The notes beneath the pieces are model-generated. The model did not search any database and had not been told where the DNA came from. It worked only from the letters and a program-made list of their open reading frames with translations. Positions 8,419 to 15,795 of a DNA stretch of 21,730 bases are shown piece after piece. The DNA comes from Chloroflexota bacterium (GTDB lineage: Bacteria; Chloroflexota; Ktedonobacteria; Ktedonobacterales; Ktedonobacteraceae): the NCBI GenBank assembly GCA_902810755.1, contig CADDYT010000108.1, forward strand, positions 1 to 21,730. Direction: 5' to 3'. Position numbers and translations under genes: made by a program. Numbering within the stretch: position 1 is the stretch's first letter; each line of letters begins with the position of its first letter.

Positions 8419-9603
8419 ATGACAATCAACGATTTGCCGCAGGGGACGACGGCGGATACCATCCCCCTGATGCTTGGGCATCCAGACCCGTCGACGCTGA
8501 TGACGCCGGAATTGCGCGCGGCCATGCTGCACTTTCTCGCTTCGCCGCAGGTCGCTGCCGCCCTGCAATATGGCGCGGAACAGGGGGCGCAGAGTCTGAT
8601 CGATTTTCTCGTCGCGAAGATCAGGCGCGAGCAGGGGCTGGCAATCGGGCCGGAGAACGTGATGGTGACGGCAGGCTCGACCGGGGCGGTCGATATGCTG
8701 GCGCGGCTCTTCGCCGGGGCGGGCAGTGTGGCGCTGGTCGAGGCTCCCACCTACGTGGATGCTCTGCACATTTTTCGCGATCAACAGGTCGAGTTGCACG
8801 CCACCCCTATGGACGAACACGGCCTCATCCCCGGCGAACTCGAAAGGCAGGTGGCGCAGCTCCACGCGAGCGGCAAGGCCCCGCGCCTGCTCTACACCAT
8901 CCCGACCTTTCACAATCCAACGGGTACAACCCTGCCGGAGGCGCGACGGCGCGAGATTCTAAGCCTGGCTCGTCAATACAGCTTCCTGATTGTGGAGGAT
9001 GATGTCTACCGCGACCTCTCTTTTGAGGGCGAAGTTCCTCCCGGCTTCTACGCGCTAGACGATGGCGAGCATGTCTTGAGTATTGGCAGCTTCTCGAAGA
9101 CGCTGGCCCCCGGTCTGCGCCTGGGCTGGCTGGTCGGCTCCGAAGAGAACATTGCGCGCTGCGTCAATTGCGGAACATTGCAGATGGGCGGCGGCGCAAA
9201 CCCCTTCACGGCGCAGATGATCGCCGCCTACTGCCGCAGCGGCCACTGGGAACAGCACATCGCCAACCTGCGCGCCCTCTACAAAACGCGCCGGGACGTA
9301 GCCCTCTCAGCCCTGCAACGCTATATGCCCCCGGACGTCGGTTGGACGCACCCGGCAGGCGGCTTTTTCATCTGGCTCGACTTGCCACAGCACGTCTCCG
9401 CGCAGGACGTCAAACGCCGTGCTTTACAGGCAGGCGTTTTACTCTCCTCCGGTGAAGGCTTTTTCGTCAACCCCACCAATGGCTCACACCACCTGCGCCT
9501 GACCTACAGCTTCGCCGCCCCCGCCGACATCGATGCAGGCATACGTATCCTGGCGCAGGTAATTGAGCAGGCTGCTCAGGCAGGTCAGACGGATCAGGCA
9601 TAA
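8419..9603 (+). CDS. Class I PLP-dependent aminotransferase (LysN/MocR-like)
   Basis: A 394-residue fold-type I aminotransferase. Motifs are AGSTGAVDML at the phosphate-binding start of the large domain, FHNPTG (165-169 region), VEDDVYRDLSFEG with the aspartate that contacts the pyridine nitrogen, SFSKTLAPGLRLGW with the Schiff-base lysine K227, and HHLRLTYSF with the substrate-carboxylate arginine near the C-terminus. The SFSKTLAPGLRLGW pattern is typical of the group containing 2-aminoadipate/aromatic aminotransferases and the catalytic halves of MocR regulators; there is no N-terminal GntR helix-turn-helix, so this is a free enzyme. Its ATG follows the oxidase stop codon with zero spacing and has no strong Shine-Dalgarno, so coupling is likely. 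The amino donor and acceptor cannot be deduced. Confidence 0.88.
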   Translation: MTINDLPQGTTADTIPLMLGHPDPSTLMTPELRAAMLHFLASPQVAAALQYGAEQGAQSLIDFLVAKIRREQGLAIGPENVMVTAGSTGAVDMLARLFAGAGSVALVEAPTYVDALHIFRDQQVELHATPMDEHGLIPGELERQVAQLHASGKAPRLLYTIPTFHNPTGTTLPEARRREILSLARQYSFLIVEDDVYRDLSFEGEVPPGFYALDDGEHVLSIGSFSKTLAPGLRLGWLVGSEENIARCVNCGTLQMGGGANPFTAQMIAAYCRSGHWEQHIANLRALYKTRRDVALSALQRYMPPDVGWTHPAGGFFIWLDLPQHVSAQDVKRRALQAGVLLSSGEGFFVNPTNGSHHLRLTYSFAAPADIDAGIRILAQVIEQAAQAGQTDQA

Positions 9604-9641
9604 CTCTTGCGGCTGGCCTGCGGCGGCTGGCCTGCTCGCGC

Positions 9642-11393
9642 TTATGAGGCATGGCCTTGTTGAGCTTGTTGGCCGCGTTGTGCCTCGAATTTCTGGCGCA
9701 CCTGCTCCATATATTGTTTGGCCTGGCCCTGTGATTGAATGCTTTGATACTGTTGCAAGACCTGCTCTCTTTCTTGCGGAGGAGACATGTGCAAATCTCG
9801 CAGGAGGGCGATATGCAAGAATGCCTGCATGGAAGGCTCTGGCGGCGCGGCTGCCTTTTCCGGGTTGGCTGCCGCCTGCCGTGCGGCACTGCTTTCTGGC
9901 GTCTCGCCCGCGCATGGTATGCCAGATTGGGCCGGTTCGGGCAGGGTGCGCGGGGCATCGCTGCGGGGCGTGGGAAGCGACAGCAGGTGAGTGAGCGTAT
10001 GAGCCAGTTTGTCGCGGTTCGTCAGGGGCAGCAGGCCAAAGAGATTTTCCACAGTGGCAAGGACAGAGGTGTGATCGTAGACGGTATGGTCGATGCTTCC
10101 TTTTGGGATGAGCGGCGAGACGACGATGGCAGGGACGCGCACGCCCAGGCGCGTGAAATCGAAGCCAAAACTGTTGTTCTCCGGGTTGGTCGGCGTATCG
10201 CCGGGCGCGATGACGGCTGGCGGCGGCACGTGGTCATAAAATCCGCCGTGTTCGTCATAGGTGATGATGAGCAGGCTGCTCTCCCAGTGCGGCGAGTTGC
10301 GAATCGTCTCATACACCTTCTTGATGAGGGCTTCGCCGCGCGTCACATCATCTTTCGGGTGCTGCGAATTGCCGCAGACGAAGTCCGACAGGATGTGGTA
10401 ATCCGGCTCGATGAAGGCATAGGCAACGTCGTAGTTGGGATCATTGACCTGCTCGCTGAATTCGTCGAAGCCGCGAAAACAGCCTTCGGCGGCGCGTACC
10501 GTCATGCCGCTGATCGCCAGCGCCTGCGGAAATAAATCGCCCCGATAGACGACCCAGTTGATGCCCTCAGCGTCGAGCCGATCGTAGATGGTGCCATTGT
10601 CGAATTTGTAGCCGTTGAAGAGGATGGAGGTGGCTACATTCTCTGTCGTGGGGCTATGATCGAGGCCGCCCGAGGAGGCCGCGTGGATAAAGAAACGGTT
10701 AGGCCATGTCGGGCCGGGCAGCGAAGAGAACCAGTGGTCGCAGACGGCAAATTCGCGCGCCAGCGTGGTGATGACGGGAACCTGTTCGGGCGCGTAGCAC
10801 TGCATAATCTCGCCCGCATTGGCCGCGTTAAGCCTGGCAAAGTCCGCCACGAAGCCGCTATTGTCGATATGGGGATACTCGCCCTTGACGCCGCAGAGCT
10901 GGGTTTTGACGTTGGGGAACTCGTGGCCGGGATCATAGTCCATCGCCCATTTAGCGGGGGTGAAAACAGGCACCTTATTGCCCTTCAGGTCAAGATTCCA
11001 GTCCCGCGCCGGGTCCGCTCCCTCAATGGCCGTCGGCTCCCCCGTGATTGCGTCGATACCCTGAATACCGGAGAAGCCGAGCATATGGTCAAACGAGCGG
11101 TTTTCCAGCATCAGGACAAAGACGTGCTTGATGCGCTCCGGCTTCGGCCTGTCATGCGCCGCCATCCTGCACATCAGCCACATCACCTGCGCGCCAAGCA
11201 ACCAGAACGTATTGACAATGGCAGCGAGAAGCAGCACTGCATATTTCGCCACCGTATACAGCGCCTTGCCAGCCACATTCCCGCTTTGCCTGACGCCTTC
11301 ATCCGCCCACTGTGTCACCCTGTAAGTGAGGCCGATAAACCAGCGACTGCGCGCACGATCCGCCTGTAACTTCCGATATCCGCAGAGCGACAT
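9642..11393 (-). CDS. Membrane-anchored phospholipase C/phosphoesterase family protein
   Basis: A 583-residue member of the bacterial phosphoesterase family that includes non-haemolytic phospholipase C and acid phosphatase AcpA. Family signatures are FVLMLENRSFDHMLG (about 92-106), PGPTWPNRFF (227-235), IEPDYH (328-333) and TYDEHGGFYDHV (378-389), which hold the metal and nucleophile region. Instead of the twin-arginine signal usual for this family, residues about 47-75 form one long hydrophobic segment after a basic N-terminus, predicting an N-in anchor with the catalytic domain outside. The last 90 or so residues are Pro/Ala- then Gln-rich (QQYQSIQSQGQ), probably disordered. The start has AGAGGT about 6 nt upstream. 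Substrate (phosphatidylcholine, other phosphodiester or phosphomonoester) is undetermined. Confidence 0.9.
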   Translation of the reverse strand: MSLCGYRKLQADRARSRWFIGLTYRVTQWADEGVRQSGNVAGKALYTVAKYAVLLLAAIVNTFWLLGAQVMWLMCRMAAHDRPKPERIKHVFVLMLENRSFDHMLGFSGIQGIDAITGEPTAIEGADPARDWNLDLKGNKVPVFTPAKWAMDYDPGHEFPNVKTQLCGVKGEYPHIDNSGFVADFARLNAANAGEIMQCYAPEQVPVITTLAREFAVCDHWFSSLPGPTWPNRFFIHAASSGGLDHSPTTENVATSILFNGYKFDNGTIYDRLDAEGINWVVYRGDLFPQALAISGMTVRAAEGCFRGFDEFSEQVNDPNYDVAYAFIEPDYHILSDFVCGNSQHPKDDVTRGEALIKKVYETIRNSPHWESSLLIITYDEHGGFYDHVPPPAVIAPGDTPTNPENNSFGFDFTRLGVRVPAIVVSPLIPKGSIDHTVYDHTSVLATVENLFGLLPLTNRDKLAHTLTHLLSLPTPRSDAPRTLPEPAQSGIPCAGETPESSAARQAAANPEKAAAPPEPSMQAFLHIALLRDLHMSPPQEREQVLQQYQSIQSQGQAKQYMEQVRQKFEAQRGQQAQQGHAS

Positions 11394-11477
11394 ACGTGTA
11401 CCTCTTTTCCGATTTCTTATAGCCAGTAACTATGTCGGTTTTTACGAGCGAGGATAATGAGAGACTGTGCCGTAGAG

Positions 11478-11514
11478 ATTATACCATACTGTATGCTTGC
11501 GGGAACCCCCGCAA
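11478..11514. promoter_or_regulatory. Divergent control region of phosphoesterase and amidohydrolase
   Basis: TATAAT on the minus strand (11478-11483) is a good -10 for the phosphoesterase, with a weak -35. Two bases upstream of it lies the palindrome CATACTGTATG (11485-11495), placed where a repressor would block it. Next to that is a hairpin TTGCGGG-aacc-CCCGCAA (11497-11514). A weak plus-strand -10 (TATACT, 11540-11545) may serve the amidohydrolase. No known regulator site was recognised. Confidence 0.45.
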
Positions 11515-11607
11515 AAACACCTTTTCGTTTTCAATAGGATATACTACTGAGAGGGCCAGGGACTGGCTCAGTATTTGTGTGTCAACATTTTAGAAAGGAA
11601 CGGGTGC

Positions 11608-13017
11608 ATGGCATCACAGTCGTATGAGCAGGTTGATCGAGCGATTGAGCGGGTGACGCCGGTGATTGAGCGGATTGCGCGCGAGGTGTGGCAGTTTGCC
11701 GAGCTTTCGCTGGCGGAGGTGAAGTCGGCGCGGCTGCTGCTGGATATCTTGCGGGAGCAGGGGTTTACGATTACGAGCAGGGGAACGGCGGGCGTGCCGA
11801 CGGCATTTATTGCCGAATACGGTTCAGGGGAGCCGGTGATTGGCTTCCTGGCGGAATATGACGCGCTACCGGGGCTGGGCAACGAGGCGGTGCCGTATCG
11901 AAAGCCGCGCAAAGATCAGGTGACGAGCGGGCATGGTTGCGGGCATAATCTGCTGGGGGCAGGGTGCGTGGGGGCCGCGCTCGCGCTGAAAGAGGTAATG
12001 GCAGCGCAGCAGATTCCGGGGACGATTCGCCTGTATGGCTGCGCCGCCGAAGAGACTGAGGGCGCGAAGGTCTATATGGCGCGTGAGGGGTTGTTCCGCG
12101 ATCTGGCCGCCGCGCTGCACTGGCACCCCGGCCCGCTCGCCAGGGTCAGCAACTACCGCTCGACCGCCGTTGACCAGTTGCAGATCGAGTTTTTCGGCAA
12201 AAGCTCGCATGCCGCATCCGCTCCCTGGCTGGGTCGCAGCGCCGTCCATGCAGCAGAACTCTTCGCGCACGGCCTCAACCTGATGCGCGAACACGTGGAG
12301 CCGACGGCCCGCATCCATTACGTCTACGAGCAGGCCGGTATGGCCCCTAACGTCGTGCCGGATTATGCCAGGATACGTCTCTACGTGCGTGACACTGATC
12401 GCCCTCATGTTGAGGCTTCGACTGCCTGGATCAAACAGATCGTCGAGGGCGCGGCCCTGGCGACGCAGACGACGGGGAAAGCTCTTGTCTATACCGGCCT
12501 CTACGACCTGCTGCCAAACACTCCGCTGGCCGAGCGCATGCAGGTTCACCTGGAACGGGTTGGCGTTCCCGCCTACACCGAAGAGGAGCAGGCTTTCGCC
12601 AGAGAGCTCCAGCAGAGCTTCGGCGTGGAGGCAAAAGGCCTGACGACGAAGACAGAGCCGCTCGGCGACGAAAACTTCCTGATGGGCGCCTCAACCGACG
12701 TGGGCGATGTCAGCTGGAATGTGCCGACGATGGGCTGCGGCATGCCAACGACGCCGCTGGGTGTGGCCGTGCATACGTGGGCCGCGACCGCCAGTCATGG
12801 TACCAGCATCGGGCTGAAGGGGGCCATCCATGCCGCCAGCGTCCTCGCCGCCACCGGCCTCGACATCATGACCGATGCCGCGTTGCGCCAGGCTGCCCGC
12901 GCCGATTTTGACCGCCGCGTCAGCGAACATCCCTACGTCTCCCCGCTCCCGCCCGAAATGCAGCGTCCTCTGGGCCTGCCTGACTGGCTCAACGAGGACG
13001 CTTTACTGATGGGGTAG
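11608..13017 (+). CDS. M20D-family amidohydrolase, AbgB-like
   Basis: A 469-residue metallo-amidohydrolase like p-aminobenzoyl-glutamate hydrolase subunit B (AbgB). It shows EYDALPGLG (83-91), the metal and general-base cluster SGHGCGH (107-113, H109, C111, H113), CAAEETEG with E148/E149 (145-152) and HWHPGP (171-176), plus the small dimerisation domain with FFGKSSHAASAPWLGRSA around residues 190-215. The presence of cysteine in HGCGH agrees with the M20D subgroup. The ATG at 11608 was chosen for AAAGGA 8 nt upstream; an in-frame GTG at 11575 lacks support. No AbgA-like partner is adjacent, so it may act as a homodimer on another N-acyl or aminoacyl substrate. It is divergent from the phosphoesterase and converges on argS across a repeat element. 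Confidence 0.88.
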   Translation: MASQSYEQVDRAIERVTPVIERIAREVWQFAELSLAEVKSARLLLDILREQGFTITSRGTAGVPTAFIAEYGSGEPVIGFLAEYDALPGLGNEAVPYRKPRKDQVTSGHGCGHNLLGAGCVGAALALKEVMAAQQIPGTIRLYGCAAEETEGAKVYMAREGLFRDLAAALHWHPGPLARVSNYRSTAVDQLQIEFFGKSSHAASAPWLGRSAVHAAELFAHGLNLMREHVEPTARIHYVYEQAGMAPNVVPDYARIRLYVRDTDRPHVEASTAWIKQIVEGAALATQTTGKALVYTGLYDLLPNTPLAERMQVHLERVGVPAYTEEEQAFARELQQSFGVEAKGLTTKTEPLGDENFLMGASTDVGDVSWNVPTMGCGMPTTPLGVAVHTWAATASHGTSIGLKGAIHAASVLAATGLDIMTDAALRQAARADFDRRVSEHPYVSPLPPEMQRPLGLPDWLNEDALLMG

Positions 13018-13099
13018 AAAGAGATGTGAGCGAACAGGGTACGCTGCCGCCAGGGGAAAGCCACCGACGGCAGGCCGCCCCCCAACAAGCCACCGGAAG

Positions 13100-13279
13100 C
13101 AGGCCACCCGCCAGGGGTGGCCCCAGAAGCGTTCACTTCAGGCCGCCAGGGCAGGCCACCCGCCAGGGGTGGCCCCAGAAGCGTTCACTTCAGGCCGCCA
13201 GGGCAGGCCACCCGCCAGGGGTGGCCCCAGAAGCGTTCACTTCAGGCCGCCAGGGCAGGCCACCCGCCAGGGGTGGCCC
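13100..13279. repeat. 52-bp tandem repeat, three full copies plus a partial, each carrying a GGCCACCC hairpin
   Basis: Copies run 13100-13151, 13152-13203 and 13204-13255, and a partial fourth from 13256 diverges after GGTGGCCC. The copies appear identical. Each starts with CAGGCCACCC and contains a perfect 8-bp hairpin GGCCACCC-GCCAG-GGGTGGCC (13102-13122, 13154-13174, 13206-13226, 13258-13278), followed by a constant 30-bp stretch. This is the left array of the element in the gap between convergent amidohydrolase and argS. The gap 13018-13387 holds no supported gene. Confidence 0.92.
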
Positions 13280-13355
13280 TACTATAGACGTCACAACCAG
13301 CGCCAGGCGAACTGAGTGGTCGGGTATAGTAGGGCCACCCCTGGCGGGTGGCCTG
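13256..13355. repeat. 31-bp inverted arms flanking a 38-bp centre (composite palindromic element)
   Basis: The left arm (13256-13286) and right arm (13325-13355) are perfect 31-bp inverted copies. Each contains the internal GGCCACCC/GGGTGGCC hairpin and ends toward the centre in CTACTATA / TATAGTAG. With one inserted base, the pairing continues outward to about 13248 and 13365. The 38-bp centre (13287-13324) is not repeated elsewhere in the window. The same arms occur at 21545-21648. To the right, CCCCTGGCGGCCTG-type sequence runs almost to the argS stop. Confidence 0.92.
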
Positions 13356-13387
13356 CCCCTGGCGGCCTGCCCCTGGTGCCCTGTGGC

Positions 13388-15427
13388 TTATATCCTCTCC
13401 AGAGGCACGAAGCCCAGGGTGCGCAGAGCGTTGCCCAGGGTTTGCACGGTGGCCTGCACGAGCCGCGCGCGGAAGGCTTTGACGCGCTCGTCAGCTTCTC
13501 TGACGATGGGTGGCGTGTGTTCGTAGAAGTCGCTGAAGTGCGCGGCCAGATCGTAGGCGTAGGCGGCCAGCGCGCTGGCCGCGAGGTTGGCGGTGGCTTC
13601 AGCGAGCGCGCGCGGGTAGGCGTCGATGTGGCGCAGCAGCTCCCATTCGCTCTGCTCCAGGTGTTCTGGTAGTTCCGCGAGCTGCGCGGGCGGTTCGTAG
13701 CCTGTTTCTTGCAGGCGGCGCAGAATGCTGTTGGCGCGGGCATAGGCGTACTGGAGGTAGACGCCGGTATCTCCGTTGGCGCGCAGCACTTCGTCCATGT
13801 CCAGCGTAATGATCTGTTGCAGGCCATAGCGAATCATAAAGTAGCGAATGGCCGAAGCCGCCAGAATGGCCGCCGTCTCCTCGGAGAGTTCCGGCTTTGC
13901 CTCCAGCATGCGCGCCGCCACTGCATTAATCAGATCGTCGGCCTTGATTTCGATGCCCTTGCGGCCCGACATGGCATAGGATTCGCGGCCATCGGAGGTA
14001 TCGATGCCCAGGCGCGCCGCCGTAGCTGCCGAAAGCGTCACCACTTCGTAGGCCAGGTGAATCAGGTTATCGGCCTGCTCCGCGTAACCAAGCCTGCGCA
14101 GGCTTTCACGCACCACCTGCTGCGGGTAAGACTGGCGCACATCGATCACATTAATGACCCGGTTGGCGTGGCCGAAGCGTTTAGGATTGGCTTCCTGGCC
14201 GCTCGGCCCCGTTTCTTCCGGCGTGCGCATTGTCCACAGCATGCGCCCGTCCTGCTGGACGCCCCAGGGGACGAAGTGGAATTCCACGCCCAGATCGTCC
14301 GTCAGACCAAATTTCCACAGGTGGTTGGCGATATCTTTGCCTGTGTAGGTCGCGGTGCCGTTGCTCTTGACCAGCACCTTATCGCTGGTGCGCTCGCCCT
14401 CTTCGGTCTGCACCTCACCCTCGCCAAAGGGGAGAATCCACGTACCCGCCAGCGGCCCGCTTTCGGGATGCTCAAGCACACCCCGCTCGCGCAGCATCTC
14501 AAACGTGCGCTGCCACAGGCCCGCATGGACAATAGCGGACTCCCATGTCAGCAGATTGTAGGAGATATTGAGCCGCGCCATCGTCTTCAGGTGCGCCTGT
14601 ACGATCTGGTGCGAAAGGTCGGAAGCCAGCGCAGCATAATCCGGTCCCTGCTCTGGCTCCTCGCCGTGTTCGATGGCATGCAGCACCGTATTGCGCAGCT
14701 CCTTGAGTTCTGGCTGCTCCTCGTAAGCTCTGCCGACGGCGACATAGACGCGCGAGCAAAAGTAATCGAACGATTCGCCGGGGAGTTGCTCGTTGCCGCC
14801 GGGAAGCTGCAATTTGCCCTGATTGAGCAGCGTCAGGCCCACAACGACATCGGCGACCTGCACGCCTGTATCATCAATATAGTTCTGCGCCTCAACATTG
14901 TAGCCCTGTGAACGCAGCATGCGCACGATGGTATCGCCCAGCGCCGAGTTGCGCAGGTGGCCCACGTGAGCTGCCTTGTTGCTATTGATGGCAGTGTGTT
15001 CGACCACCACCTTTGTGCCGACGCCAATGGTGTTCTGCCCGAAGTCTGCACCGGTCTCCAGCACGCGCTCGATGATGCTATTGCCGGCGACGGCTCGATT
15101 CAGCCGGAAATTGAGATAGCCGGGTTTCGTAACGGTAATTTCCTCAATCACGGGAATATGCATTGCGCGCAGAATATTGGCCAGCGCCTCAGCGATGACC
15201 ATTGGCGGACGACCGAGCAGCTTTTTGCCCGACCAGGGCATGACCGGCATAGAATAATCCCCAAAGCTGGCCTGCGCCGAGAAATCCAGCCTGATCGGCA
15301 ATTGCTCAACGCCAATCTCTAACTTTTCCTGCGTAAGATAGCTTGCTGCTGCCTCTTTGATAAGCTTTGTCAGGTATTCATGCAGGTCTCTGGGCATCGA
15401 CTCTGACTGCTCTATCTCGTTTGTCAC
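13388..15427 (-). CDS. argS: Arginyl-tRNA synthetase
   Basis: Class I aminoacyl-tRNA synthetase charging tRNA-Arg in the cytoplasm; 679 residues. The ArgRS-specific N-terminal additional domain covers about 1-120, then the HIGH signature appears as AHVGHLRNSALGD (HVGH 154-157). The catalytic domain includes NYIDDTGVQ (182-190) and YTGKDIANHLWKFGL, and the KMSKS loop is the variant MSGRKG (486-491). The DALR anticodon-binding domain begins near YLQYAYARANSILRR and runs to the C-terminal FVPLERI. Translation starts at a GTG, supported by AGGA 9 nt upstream and by the promoter at 15509-15537; a Met at residue 11 is an alternative. It is monocistronic here and converges on the amidohydrolase. Confidence 0.96.
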   Translation of the reverse strand: MTNEIEQSESMPRDLHEYLTKLIKEAAASYLTQEKLEIGVEQLPIRLDFSAQASFGDYSMPVMPWSGKKLLGRPPMVIAEALANILRAMHIPVIEEITVTKPGYLNFRLNRAVAGNSIIERVLETGADFGQNTIGVGTKVVVEHTAINSNKAAHVGHLRNSALGDTIVRMLRSQGYNVEAQNYIDDTGVQVADVVVGLTLLNQGKLQLPGGNEQLPGESFDYFCSRVYVAVGRAYEEQPELKELRNTVLHAIEHGEEPEQGPDYAALASDLSHQIVQAHLKTMARLNISYNLLTWESAIVHAGLWQRTFEMLRERGVLEHPESGPLAGTWILPFGEGEVQTEEGERTSDKVLVKSNGTATYTGKDIANHLWKFGLTDDLGVEFHFVPWGVQQDGRMLWTMRTPEETGPSGQEANPKRFGHANRVINVIDVRQSYPQQVVRESLRRLGYAEQADNLIHLAYEVVTLSAATAARLGIDTSDGRESYAMSGRKGIEIKADDLINAVAARMLEAKPELSEETAAILAASAIRYFMIRYGLQQIITLDMDEVLRANGDTGVYLQYAYARANSILRRLQETGYEPPAQLAELPEHLEQSEWELLRHIDAYPRALAEATANLAASALAAYAYDLAAHFSDFYEHTPPIVREADERVKAFRARLVQATVQTLGNALRTLGFVPLERI

Positions 15428-15508
15428 TCTTCAATTTCCTCACTTCAATATATTCTATTGTCGCATTGCTGCGAACCTCTTTATCATTGTTCTATGATTC
15501 CACGTTCC

Positions 15509-15537
15509 ACTATAGCGTAGTGTGGCCCTGCGGTCAA
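15509..15537 (-). promoter_or_regulatory. Sigma70-type promoter of argS
   Basis: TTGACC (15532-15537) and TATAGT (15509-15514) on the minus strand are exactly 17 bp apart, leaving a leader of about 75 nt before the GTG. This is among the best consensus matches in the window. Because it lies close to the gene there is no room for a T-box leader. The rest of the 368-bp gap 15428-15795 holds only hairpins. Confidence 0.65.
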
Positions 15538-15710
15538 GCATTTGGGCCTTCACCTTTGCCAGGAATCGTCTGGCCTCAGCTGAATTATGCAGAATTATGA
15601 TGGTGCAGTCTGTGGTATAGTATTCAAGCTTTAGCAGGGCTTGCGGGCGAGCGGTCGCAGGGCCAGTTTTTCCTGGTATGCCGTCTCGCTTCTTGTTACT
15701 CACAAGCCAG

Positions 15711-15758
15711 AGAGCGTAATAAATGCGGGTAACATACGACCCGCATTTATTACGCTCT
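15711..15758 (-). terminator. Perfect 20-bp hairpin downstream of the CoA-transferase operon
   Basis: Positions 15711-15730 and 15739-15758 are perfect reverse complements (20 bp, 8-nt loop). The hairpin begins 37 nt after the CoA-transferase beta stop, so it is read as that operon's terminator. The lack of a U-run on the minus strand is unusual; stabilising mRNA 3' ends or a remnant of a mobile element are alternatives. A smaller hairpin (CTTGT/ACAAG, 15692-15706) follows. Confidence 0.6.
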
Positions 15759-15795
15759 GACTGCTGGAAAATTTGCAGAAGCTACTTGCTGTCTA

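Noticed and set aside
9735..10535. 266-residue plus-strand frame opposite the phosphoesterase
   Set aside because: Antisense shadow of a gene with clear family motifs; no upstream ribosome-binding site.
13100..13279. CRISPR-like array (repeat units of about 21-22 bp separated by about 30 bp)
   Set aside because: The would-be spacers are identical to each other, giving a simple 52-bp tandem repeat; there are no cas genes in the window.
13026..13526. 166-residue plus-strand reading frame through the repeat region and into argS
   Set aside because: It translates the tandem repeat and then the antisense of argS; composition is repeat-driven and no family motif is seen.
15428..15795. T-box leader for argS
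   Set aside because: The consensus promoter at 15509-15537 lies too near the start codon, and no T-box sequence or antiterminator arrangement is seen.
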